From F23-D06 sp963643165 (GTDB lineage: Bacteria > Bacteroidota > Bacteroidia > Bacteroidales > WCHB1-69), in assembly GCA_963643165.1 (NCBI GenBank), contig CAVIJD010000006.1, positions 1-64,000 of the forward strand: 64,000 nucleotides of DNA, in the 5' to 3' direction. Numbering within the stretch: position 1 is the stretch's first letter; each line of letters opens with the position of its first letter. Made by a program: the position numbers and the translations under genes. The notes under the pieces are model-generated. The model saw nothing but the letters and a program-made list of their open reading frames with translations. It ran no database searches and was not told where the DNA came from. Positions 33,776 to 43,300 of the stretch are shown one piece after another.

Positions 33776-35011
33776 ATGATAAACATAAAGAAAACGGTTC
33801 TCGGCAACGGTCTGCGCATCGTAGTACACGAAGACAACACCACGCCGCTGGCTTCCTGCAACATTGTTTACGGGGTTGGCTCGCGCGATGAGGACCCTGA
33901 CCACACCGGACTGGCACATCTGATGGAGCATTTCATGTTCACGGGGTCGCGCAATGTGCCCGACTACGACAAGGTTTTGCAAAAAGCGGGGGCGGTCAAC
34001 AACGCCTACACATCGCAGGACATGACGCACTACTATGTGATTGTGCCCGCCAACAACATGGAGACGGTATTCTGGCTGGAGTCAGACCGGATGTTGGCGC
34101 CGGCATTCCGGCAGCAGTCGCTCGACATCCAAAAGCAAGTCGTGATTGAGGAGTTCAAGGAGAACTACCTCAACCGTCCTTACGGCGACTTGGCGATGAT
34201 GTTCAACGCCATGGCTTATAAGCGGCATCCTTACGGATGGCTGCCCATCGGGAAGAGCGTGGAACAGATTGAAGCGATGGACATGGACATGATACGCGAT
34301 TTTCATCGCCGCTTCTACTGTCCTGCCAATGCGGTGCTTACGGTCGCCGGCAACGTGCGCTTTGACGAAGTGGCGACATTGGCGGAGAAGTGGTTCGGCG
34401 ACATTCCGGGGGGCAACCGTTCGCCTCACAACTACGCCAAGGAGCCCATCCCGAAAGCGGCGGAACTGCTGAGCGTGGAGCGCGACGTGCCTTCTGACGT
34501 GCTGCTGAAAGGATGGCCGATGTGCAACCGCGTGCATCCTGACTATTACGCCTTTGACCTGCTCTCCGACCTCCTCGGCACGGGACAGTCGTCGCACCTG
34601 TACCGCGAATTTGTCATCAACCGCCGACTGTTTACAGACATTTCAGCCTCTATCATGGGCACGGTTGACGAGGGCTTGTTCCTTGTGAGCGGGCGTCCGG
34701 CAGAGGGGATCCGCATCGAGGAGGCCGACGGCGAGCTGTGCCGTTGCCTCTACAGCCACGACTATGTGTCGAGTTTCGGACGCGAACTCCCGAAAGTGCA
34801 GAACCGGGCCGAGTCGATATTGCTGAACAACGAGATCAAGATTGACGACCGTGCCATGAACATCGCCGTGGGCGAAACCATCTCCAACGCAGAATATTTT
34901 CTGAACGAACGGGCACACTACTTTGACGTGACGGTTGAGCAACTGGAGCGCATCGTATCCGACACGTTAGTGCCGGAAAAGAGCTTCACGCTTTATTACA
35001 AGAAAAGATAG
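33776..35011 (+). CDS. M16 family zinc metallopeptidase (pitrilysin-like)
   Basis: The 411-residue protein is a peptidase M16 half-molecule (M16B-like length). It has the inverted zinc motif HLMEH at 48-52 (HxxEH) in GLAHLMEHFMFTGS, followed by the Glu-containing VVIEEFKENYLN near 122-133 that supplies the third ligand. The C-terminal M16 domain starts near 190 and is not catalytic. No signal peptide is seen, so it is probably cytoplasmic, unlike many outer-membrane or periplasmic relatives. It ends 1 base before the convergent methyltransferase. Confidence 0.92.
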   Translation: MINIKKTVLGNGLRIVVHEDNTTPLASCNIVYGVGSRDEDPDHTGLAHLMEHFMFTGSRNVPDYDKVLQKAGAVNNAYTSQDMTHYYVIVPANNMETVFWLESDRMLAPAFRQQSLDIQKQVVIEEFKENYLNRPYGDLAMMFNAMAYKRHPYGWLPIGKSVEQIEAMDMDMIRDFHRRFYCPANAVLTVAGNVRFDEVATLAEKWFGDIPGGNRSPHNYAKEPIPKAAELLSVERDVPSDVLLKGWPMCNRVHPDYYAFDLLSDLLGTGQSSHLYREFVINRRLFTDISASIMGTVDEGLFLVSGRPAEGIRIEEADGELCRCLYSHDYVSSFGRELPKVQNRAESILLNNEIKIDDRAMNIAVGETISNAEYFLNERAHYFDVTVEQLERIVSDTLVPEKSFTLYYKKR

Positions 35012-36313
35012 TCAGAACAATTCCGGACATATAGCGCAATTATTGCGGATTTCCGAAACGGCATTCCGGCAGTCTGCGGTTTCGGTCGGATGGAGACGTT
35101 CAATATCGTTCATCAGGCGTATGACCGAGCGGCCCACAGCCCAAGCAAGATTTACGGGCACAGCGTTTCCTATCTGCTTGTATTGTTCGCTGACGGAACC
35201 CACAAATTGCCAGTCATCGGGGAATGTTTGGATGCGGGCGTACTCGCGGACTGTCAGCGGGCGGGTTTCTATGGGGTGGCAGCGTTCCGTCTGTTTCTGG
35301 CAGGGCGAGCAGGTAAGCGTAAGCGATGGTTCGTCTAAAGAGAGACGCCTTGCCATACCCGTCTTGCCGCCTTCAAGGTGATAACTTCCGCCCATATACT
35401 CCTTGGCCACCGTCTCCGGCAAATTTCGCCAGTCGCCGCCTTGAGGCACCAATTCCAACACTTTCCGTTTCTTCTCGGGATAATTGACCCCGGCAGACTT
35501 TGGGACATCAGCATCATAAATCACACCGGCATAAAAGGCATCTCGCAAGGTCATAATGCGCTTGTAGGGCGAAGGCCACCTGAAAGACACGTTTCCGACC
35601 ACATCGTTGCGAACGGCGAGGAGAATGAGCCTCTCGCGTTTTTGGGGCACTTGGTACATAATGGCTTTCAGCACACGAGGCTCTACCAAGGTATAGCCCA
35701 ATTCAGATATTGCGGTTTTGATGGTTTCAAAGGTGCGGCCGTGGTCGTGAGAAACAAGCCCTTTCACATTCTCGCCCATAAAGACACGGGGCTGAATTTC
35801 AGAAACCGCCCGCGCAAGTTCGAAAAAGAGCGTGCCGCGCGTGTCGCTGAAGCCGCCCTGCTTGCCAGCGTATGAAAAAGCCTGGCAAGGAAATCCACCG
35901 GAGAGAAAGTCAACCTTTCCGTGCAGCGGCTTGAAGTCTATCTTGCGCACATCTCCCTCTATGACGCTCCATGCCGGACGGTTCTTCGTCAACGTAAGGC
36001 ATGCCGAATGGTCTGATTCATTCAGCAGAACATGATTAAAACCCGCTTTTTCCATACCTAAAGCCAAGCCGCCGGCTCCGGCAAACAGTTCCACTGAATT
36101 GTATTGGCGCAACGGCACCGTCAGCATTTCTTCATCCCAAAGGCTTCGGTTCATCTCTTCCACCTGAGGAATGGAAGCCAGTTCTTCCATCATAAAACCA
36201 CATACGCCATTCTTGAAATGCTGCGGAAAAACACCTCTGTTTCCCCAACTTCGCACTACACTGACTGAAGTGGCCGCCAACGCCGCCAGATTGTTTTCTG
36301 ATATGAAAGTCAT
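35012..36313 (-). CDS. DNA (cytosine-5-)-methyltransferase of a type II R-M system
   Basis: The enzyme methylates cytosine at C5 in a specific DNA site and protects the host from the partner endonuclease. The 433-residue protein has the ordered motifs of the family: I FAGAGGLALG (about 77-86), IV GGFPCQAFSYAG (catalytic Cys), VI ENVKGL, VIII QKRERL, then the variable target-recognition region, IX VREYARIQTFPDDW and X QIGNAVP. An unusual 70-residue N-terminal extension precedes motif I; its start (SVSVVRSWGNRGVFPQ) recalls a MerR-like helix-turn-helix. I use the ATG at 36311-36313, since an AGGAGG site precedes it by 9 bases; an upstream TTG is less likely. Confidence 0.93.
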   Translation of the reverse strand: MTFISENNLAALAATSVSVVRSWGNRGVFPQHFKNGVCGFMMEELASIPQVEEMNRSLWDEEMLTVPLRQYNSVELFAGAGGLALGMEKAGFNHVLLNESDHSACLTLTKNRPAWSVIEGDVRKIDFKPLHGKVDFLSGGFPCQAFSYAGKQGGFSDTRGTLFFELARAVSEIQPRVFMGENVKGLVSHDHGRTFETIKTAISELGYTLVEPRVLKAIMYQVPQKRERLILLAVRNDVVGNVSFRWPSPYKRIMTLRDAFYAGVIYDADVPKSAGVNYPEKKRKVLELVPQGGDWRNLPETVAKEYMGGSYHLEGGKTGMARRLSLDEPSLTLTCSPCQKQTERCHPIETRPLTVREYARIQTFPDDWQFVGSVSEQYKQIGNAVPVNLAWAVGRSVIRLMNDIERLHPTETADCRNAVSEIRNNCAICPELF

Positions 36314-36315
36314 CC

Positions 36316-37032
36316 TCAAATACCTCCTCTCTTTCTTATCTCGTCAGCAAGGTCGTTTACCTTCTTCATAATAAGTGCACTTCCGTCAATCTGATCTTCT
36401 TCTACGACTTCAGCAAATGCTTTGGCCAAATGATTGTAAAAATCCTTGTCTCCCGTAATCCTTTGCCAAAATTCTGCTCCACAATATACTGGATAAGAAG
36501 CATTTATAATCTTGTAATGTTGTGACAAGTCTGGTATTTCGCCATAAAGAACACCAACTATCATATCATCTATCTGTAGAGACATGCGGTCAATGCGAGA
36601 CTTTCCTATTAAGTTCTTGAAATGCCCCAAAATAGTTGCGATATCGTCTTTATTGATTGTATTTGGTCCAGCCTTGCACTGACAATATTTGCGTCGGTTG
36701 TCAAGTGCGTCAACAAACTCTATGTCTATACCGTCAATGCCTGACGCATGGCCGACAATCTGTTGTAATTGTGAGATGAAAATCTGCACCTGTTGTCCAA
36801 AACTGGTGTTTAGACTTGTTCCTAGCACTCGCGGATAAACCAAGGCTTTCGCTATACTTTCCGGTTCTGTATTGCCACAAAGAAATGCAGCCAAATAGTT
36901 TATCAGAAAAGGGTTTATGTTAAAACTCTTCAAGCTAAGGCTCTCAAGATTCTTTATATGATTTGGTATTATTGTTGAACGAAAGAACTCTTTCCCACTT
37001 TCAATAATCTCGTGTTTTTGTTTTTGGTTCAT
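36316..37032 (-). CDS. Type II restriction endonuclease, EcoO109I/PmeII-like
   Basis: The 238-residue protein lies directly upstream of the C5 methylase, the typical R-M arrangement, with two bases between its stop and the methylase ATG. Its sequence resembles the EcoO109I/PmeII family as I recall it: NINPFLINYLAAFLCG, then SIAKALVYPRVLGTSLNTSFG, and the PD-(D/E)xK-like site GIDIEFVDALD followed by CQCKAGPNTINKDD. The recognition site cannot be read off, though EcoO109I cuts RGGNCCY. Codon choice is visibly more A+T-rich than in the neighbours, a common sign of horizontal acquisition. The family assignment needs a profile search. Confidence 0.82.
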   Translation of the reverse strand: MNQKQKHEIIESGKEFFRSTIIPNHIKNLESLSLKSFNINPFLINYLAAFLCGNTEPESIAKALVYPRVLGTSLNTSFGQQVQIFISQLQQIVGHASGIDGIDIEFVDALDNRRKYCQCKAGPNTINKDDIATILGHFKNLIGKSRIDRMSLQIDDMIVGVLYGEIPDLSQHYKIINASYPVYCGAEFWQRITGDKDFYNHLAKAFAEVVEEDQIDGSALIMKKVNDLADEIRKRGGI

Positions 37033-37058
37033 CTTCTACCTTGTATTATTAACGGCGG

Positions 37059-37066
37059 CAAAGGTA
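37059..37066 (-). promoter_or_regulatory. -7 box for the restriction endonuclease gene
   Basis: CAAAGGTA is TACCTTTG on the minus strand, a match to TAnnTTTG, 27 bases before the restriction endonuclease ATG (37030-37032). No other promoter is evident for the methylase, so it probably drives both genes of the pair. Confidence 0.5.
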
Positions 37067-37108
37067 CAAAAAATGTTTTTCGTGTTTTGCGTTTACAATG
37101 CCGCTCAC

Positions 37109-37205
37109 ACGGCAACCGCACGAATTTAGAATGCAGAATGTAGAATGTAGAGCGTTACGCGTGTTGTTCTTTCTCTCTCCACAATGTTGGCCCTCTTCGA
37201 GGACC
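37109..37205 (+). repeat. Dispersed intergenic repeat, copy C (longest)
   Basis: The 97-base element starts ACGGCAACCGCACGAATTTA, continues with three 7-bp GAATGTA/GAATGCA-type units, the core GCGTTACGCGTGTTGTTC and an end with CCCTCTTCGAGG. It is nearly identical to the reverse complement of 1-92. It lies between the restriction gene and the giant T9SS protein gene. Confidence 0.85.
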
Positions 37206-37281
37206 TGTTTGACTTGAGGTGCGGCTTGCTCCGACGGCTGGGACGCGCCCACGCCACCCTCGGCCCTCGAAGAGGACCAAC
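37186..37281. repeat. Imperfect inverted repeat around a G+C-rich core
   Basis: The 20-base arm at 37186-37205 (GTTGGCCCTCTTCGAGGACC) and the arm at 37262-37281 are reverse complements apart from two swapped positions, with 56 bases between. The transcript could form a long hairpin. The left arm is the end of repeat copy C, so the unit may be one larger element. Confidence 0.6.
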
Positions 37282-37290
37282 ATCAACAAC

Positions 37291-37320
37291 AAAAAAGGGA
37301 GGCGAAAGCCTCCCTTTTTT
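37291..37320 (-). terminator. Terminator of the giant fibronectin-III gene
   Basis: A perfect 13-bp stem (AAAAAAGGGAGGC with GCCTCCCTTTTTT) with a GAAA tetraloop lies 18 bases past the stop. Both sides carry A/T runs, so it can work in either direction. Confidence 0.92.
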
Positions 37321-37338
37321 CATTGTTCGTATGACGGA

Positions 37339-40300
37339 CTATCGTTTGGTGAACGGTTTTACAACCGTGCCCTTGTCGGTGATGATCCGTACAAAGTACA
37401 TGCCGTCAGCGAGGCCGTCGGCAGAAAGGACTGCCGTGTGGTCGTTAACTTGCTGCACGCGGAGGGTCTTGCCATAAACGTCATAGACCTCAATCTTTTC
37501 AATCATGCAGTTGCTGTTGGCAATGGTCACATAGCTGCTGGTGGGGTTAGGATAGAGCTTGGTTTGTGCAAGCACATAGTCCTCAACGGCGTCAGGCAGT
37601 GTGGTGAAGTTCACAGTGTTGGAGTGTGCACTCTCCGTGGTGTCGCAGTTGGCTACCATGTAAGCCTCGTATGCGCTTTCGGCCATCAGGTCGGTGAGCA
37701 CGTACGGAGAAGCAGCCGTGATGTTGACGGTAGTCCAAGCGTCGGTGCCTTTTCTGTAGTAGAGTGTCCAGCTGTCAGGGGTGCCTTCCTGTGTCCAGCT
37801 CAGCGTTGCGCTGTTCACGTCAACGTTAGAGACGGTCAGAACAGGAGCGTGGCAGGTGTCAGCAGGTTGAGGTTCAGGATCAGGATCAGGACCGGCAACG
37901 GCTGCTATCATAACGCTGTCCAAGTAAATGTATGCGTCACCATAGCCATAGTTGCTCGTGCCTTTGAACACGATGCGAGCAGCCTGGTTGCTGTAAGCGG
38001 AAAGGTCGTACGACTTGCGGGTCCAGTCAGCGGCGCCCACAAGACCAGTTTCGAGCAGGGTGCGTGTGCCGGCAGCCTCAATATAGACGGAGAAGTCGCC
38101 ACCCGTGGGGTTCATATAGTAGAACGTGAGCATAACGTTCTGCGTAAGGTTCAGCACCGGAGTCTTGAGGTAGTTGACAGCGTCTTCTTCGTTCATGTAA
38201 GAGTCGAACATGACGCAACCGCCTTCCACGCCTGCTGTTTCAGCCGTGTAGCCCCAAGGTTCAGAAACTTGACCCTCGGTCTCGTCGTTGTCCCAACAAG
38301 ACGGGATGGCACCTGAAGCAAGGTTGTTGAAGAGTTCCACGAACGGGAGGTCAACGGCAACGCATGCGGTTGTGAATGACACAGGACCTGTCCAAAGGCT
38401 GGCGTCGCCTGCACCGCAGTCTGATTGTACATAAACATCGTATGAGGTTGCGGCAGTAAGACCTGTCAGGGTGTAAGGATTAGCCGTGACTGCTACTGTA
38501 GTGCCAGAACCTTGTGCAAAGCCGGCAAGACCATATTCGATGTTCCAAGCGGTAGCCGTTCCGTTCTCGGTCCAGGAAATGACCGTAGAGTTCTCTGTTG
38601 TTGCAGAGACAGAAAGACCAGAAGGTCTTGCGCAAGAGATGGGCTCACCAACTACCAGATTGTCGATATGCAGGTCATTGTCGCCGTTGGTGACGGTTGA
38701 CTCGCCGTAGAAAGCGATGCGGATGGTCTGTCCGGCAAACTGAGCCAGAGAGATGCTTACCTGGTCGCCTGTGTTGGAGATGTGGTTATAGACATGGTCG
38801 CCTGTTCCCGCATTGTTCCAAACGGTAGCGTTGTTCATATTCCAGGTTGCGCCGCCATCGGTAGAGATCATCACGATGAAGCGATCGTCTGGTTGTCCGG
38901 CGGTGTCTTCAATCTGGCTTGCGTTGTTCCAGTCTGTCAGGGCAAGGTCAAACATAAGTGCCGGGTTGGTCAGTGCTGTCAGGTCGATTTCGGGCGTTAC
39001 CAGCCAATATTTCACACTCGTTCCATAGATGTTCATGGCTGCGTGTCTCAAACCGAACACGGAAGTCTTGGTGAAGCCCCATCCGCTGGAGACAGAAGTG
39101 AGGTTCTCTGTGTGTGTAACCGTGTCAGAAGGGATACCGGAGTAGCGTTCCCAGCAGAGCGGCAGCGTAGTGAAGCTGTCAAAATTCTGGCTGTACGGAG
39201 CGGAGATAGGAGCACATTCGGTATAGGCTTCTGCTGTGTTGGAATAGAGCGTGTCTGCACCGCAGAGTGAGCCTACTCGGAATTCATATCCCGTTGAAGG
39301 GGTAAGACCCGTAACGGTATAGTTGGCCGTCATCGTGTTCGTAGCCTGTGACCAGACAGAATCAGCCATTGCTTTGTATTCTACCACCCAACCGTAATCG
39401 CTGGAGTTTTCATTCCAAATCAGGTCGGCTGTAGTGGCTGTAGAACCGTTTGTGACAAGCATCGGAGCGACGCAGTCAGATTCTGAACAATTCATCATGA
39501 ACGTGATGTCCGGGACAATGGTGCTGGTGGAGGAGGAATAAGCTGCCGGGCTGGAGGGTTGAATGTCAGAGCCGTCCTGATACCAATAGACGGTGTTGCC
39601 CGTGGTGGGGGTGTGACCTCTCCAGGAGAAGCTGCTATAGCCGCCTGTGTTGTTGTCAACGGCGACAACAAGGTTGCTGGTGCCGTCATATACGAACGGA
39701 GTGGAGAACGGGATGGTTACCCAACCGCCATTGATGTTCATCGAATGGGCAATGGCCACCTGCTGCATACTGGTGACAGGAATGAAGTTGGTGGTGCTCA
39801 ATGTGGTTTCGGTGGTATTGGCGATATAGACATCTACGGTACGCGGTATGCTGCTCTGTGATTTAGCATAGAAAGCAATACCTCTGATGGTATCCAAACC
39901 GGTAAGGTCAGATGCCGGGTAGATGGTTTGCGAATAACCATAATTGTAATTGGAATGGAACGGTGAAGAGGTACTGGTCTGTGTACCCGTGCCTGAAATC
40001 TCAACGCCACAAACAGATGTGGTGAATGAGAGTGTGCGGAACACTGCCGTGTCAGCATCGTTGTCGCAAAGTGTGCGCAGCTGCACATTGTAGGTCGTGG
40101 CACTCGTGAGTCCGCTTATGAAGTAAAGGTTGTCGGTTGTGGTTGCCGTTGTCCAGGTGGTCTGGGCACTCGGTTTGTAAGAGACCATCACAGAGGAGAT
40201 GGGCAGACCGCCGGTGGTATCCAATTCCCAAGCGATGGCAGCGGAATTTGAGGTGGTGGTAATCACCCGTGCATTGACTACCGGTGCGCAGCTGACGCCT

Positions 40301-43300
40301 GTGGTGAAAGTGGACATCATGCTCCATTGTGAAGTGGCGCCGCCGCAGATGGAACGCACCCATACGTAATAAGGTGTTTCGCTACGCAGATCCTGGAATG
40401 AATAGGTTGTGTCGAATACCGTTTCTGTCGTGTTCGTGGTGGCTTCAATCTGGTTGCTGGTGCCATAGACGATCTCATAACTGTCAGCTTCCGGACAACC
40501 GGTCCAGCTGGCGATAGCGCTGTTGTAAGTGATCTGGGTAAATGCAATGTCGTTAGGACGGGAACAAGAAGGCATCTCGCCCACTTCAAAGTTGGCAATA
40601 TGGAGGTCATTGTCGCCGTTGCGGACGGTTGACTCGCCGTAGAATGCGATGCGGATGGTTTGTCCGGCATACTGAGCCAAGGAGAGCACTACCTGACGTC
40701 CCGTGTTGGGGATTTCACTATAGAGGTAGTTTGCCGTTGAGTCGCCCCAAACGGTAGCGTTGTTGGCACGCCATGTGGTGCCGCCGTCGGTGGAGATGAT
40801 GACCATGAACTTGTCGTCCGGAGCATCCTCAGCAACACCTTCGTTGCCGTAGTCTGTCAGTGCCAAGTCAAAGATGAGGGCGGGGTCTGTGAGAGCGGAA
40901 AGGTTGATGTTCGGAGAAACCAGCCAGTCACGGCGAGACGTTCCGTAATTGTTCAATCTAGGATGACCCATACTGAAGACGTTAGAAGAGTTGAAGAACC
41001 AGTTGCTACCGGAAACCAGCGTTGCGGAGTCAACAAACACGAGGGAAGCAAGTCCGGAGTATTTCTTCCAGCAAACCGACGGACTGCTGTTGAAACCTGC
41101 AAAGTTTTCGGTGTAAGGTGCGATTACAGCATCACATTCTGTGGTGAACGCTGTGCTGAGTTGCTCGCTGGTGACGTCGCCGCAGTTAGCTCTTACATAT
41201 ACTATATAGTCAGTATTGCCGGTCAGGCCGGTCAGGGTGTGTGTAGTGTCGGTAATGGTTGCCCAAGTAGCGTCTGTGATGTCCGTGACGGTGTCGGCAA
41301 CGCAGAGAACGTCCCATGCCGTTTCGCTGCCGCGCGGCGTGATGGTGACATTGGCGCCGGTTGCCGTGATGTCGGAAACGGTTACGCCGTTAGGACGCAG
41401 ACAGGTAGGAATGTAGTCGATGTGGATGTCATCAAGATTCATAGAGAAATAGGTACCGCTGGCGGTATCAATCTGGCTCTTGAATGCCACATAATGACCG
41501 GTGCCGGTATATTGAGAGAAGTTGACTTCATATTCAGCCCATGATGAGGTGTAATCAATACTGTCAACAGGCACAAATGTGGTGGTGTCGTCAGGATTCG
41601 TCATGATACCTACAACAATGAAACCATAACCAGAAGATTTTTTTGCCCAGAAACGGGTAAAGAGCTGACTCATCTGCACGCTGTTGTCAATTTCCGGAGA
41701 GACAGCATACGAGGTTGAATTTCCATTGTAGGTTGACTGGTAGAAATAGAGGCCGTTAGGTGCGCTGTGGTTGACCGTGTTGATGTAAGGATAGGTTGAA
41801 CCGGCGGCGCGGATGCGGCTCCAGCAGTCAGGATAGTTGTAAGAGGCGTATCCAGCAGTATAGGAGTCGAAGTTCTCGTCAAGCGGGAGGGAGGCCACAC
41901 CGCAAGCGGTTCTGCCGGTGGCCACATTGGACACATACGAGGTGTCGCCTGCGCCGCAATATGCTCTCACTGTGAAGGTGTATTCTGTGTTAGACTCCAA
42001 GCCAGTGATGGTTGTGGAGGGTGTACCCGACACGTTAACGGCAACAGGAGCAGCCGTTCCGGAGACATATTCCACAATCCAATCGGTGGCAGATCCTGTT
42101 TCTGTCCACGTGAGGTCGATAGTGGAGGCGGTGCTGTTAGAAGCGGCCAGGTCTTTCGGCTTCGGACAAGTTATAGGCTCGATTATCGACACATTGTCGA
42201 TGTGCAGGTCATTGTCGCCGCCGCTAATTGTCGATTCACCATAGAAAGCGATGCGGATGGTCTGTCCGGCATACTGTGCCAGAGAGATGCTCACCTGCTC
42301 ACCAGCCGTGGAGATATAGTCGTAACGGTGTGCGGCCGTGGCCGTGTTGTCCCAAATGGTAGCCGTTGACATGTTCCAAGTTGCGCCGTTGTCCGTAGAT
42401 ACCAGCACGATGAAACGGTCGTCCTGCTGACGGGTAGAGTCTGCAATCGGGTTGGAACTGCCGTATGATGTAAGAGCCATATCAAATGTAAGGGTCGGCG
42501 TGTTAAGCGAACTCAAATCAATGGCAGGCGTAATCATCCATTCGTAACGGTTCATACCAAAGATGTTCAGTGATGCATGGGTCAAACCGAATGCATGTCT
42601 GCTGCTGAATTTCCAGCCGTTAGAAGTAGTGCCCAGATCTGTAATGTGTGTAATCGTATCAGACGCTGCACCGGAGTAGAACTCCCAGCACGGCGAAATG
42701 TTCGTATTGAAAGTCTCAAAATTCTCAGAATATGGAGCAACGGTGGCGGCACATTCTGTCCAAGCAGAAATTGTTCTTGTATAAAGCGTGTCGTTTGTGC
42801 AGATGGAACCTACTCTGAAGTTATAGTAAGATGAACTGTTAAGGTCAGTGACGGTGTATGTGGTGGATGTGATGGAAGCGGCTTCCGTCCATACGGTGTC
42901 AGCGTCCAGTTTGTACTCCACTACCCATTCTGTCTCGTTGTCGCCGGCAACCCAAGTGAGGTCTGCCGTGGTAGTCGTGACGCCAGTGAGCATAGCCATC
43001 GGGGCGACGCAGTCAGACGTGAGGCAATTTCCGATGAAACGGATGTCCGGAACAAGCGTTGTGACACCATCGCTACTGGCTGATGGATTGCTAGGCTGGA
43101 CGTTCGTGTAGTCACTGTACCAATAAACAGCGTTGCCTTCGGTGGCATCGTGGGCTGCAAATTGGAAGGAACCGTAGCCGCCAGTATTGTTGTCAACGGC
43201 AACTACGATGTTGCTGCTGCGGTCATAAACAAACGGGGTGCTGAACGGAATGGTAACCCAACCTGTGGTGCTCACATCCAACGTACAGGCTAAAGCCTTC

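Larger units (their letters stand above)
37033..37338. other. Intergenic region with repeat, inverted repeat and terminator
   Basis: These 306 bases hold no gene. From left to right: the -7 box for the restriction gene (37059-37066), repeat copy C (37109-37205), an imperfect inverted repeat (37186-37281) and the terminator of the giant fibronectin-III gene (37291-37320). Confidence 0.7.

Noticed and set aside
37121..37165. Possible CRISPR-like tandem repeat
   Set aside because: The 7-bp units are directly adjacent with no spacers, and no cas gene is in the window.
37219..38316. 365-codon plus-strand frame at the 3' end of the giant gene
   Set aside because: It is antisense to the giant protein and runs through the terminator and repeat, so it is very unlikely to be translated.
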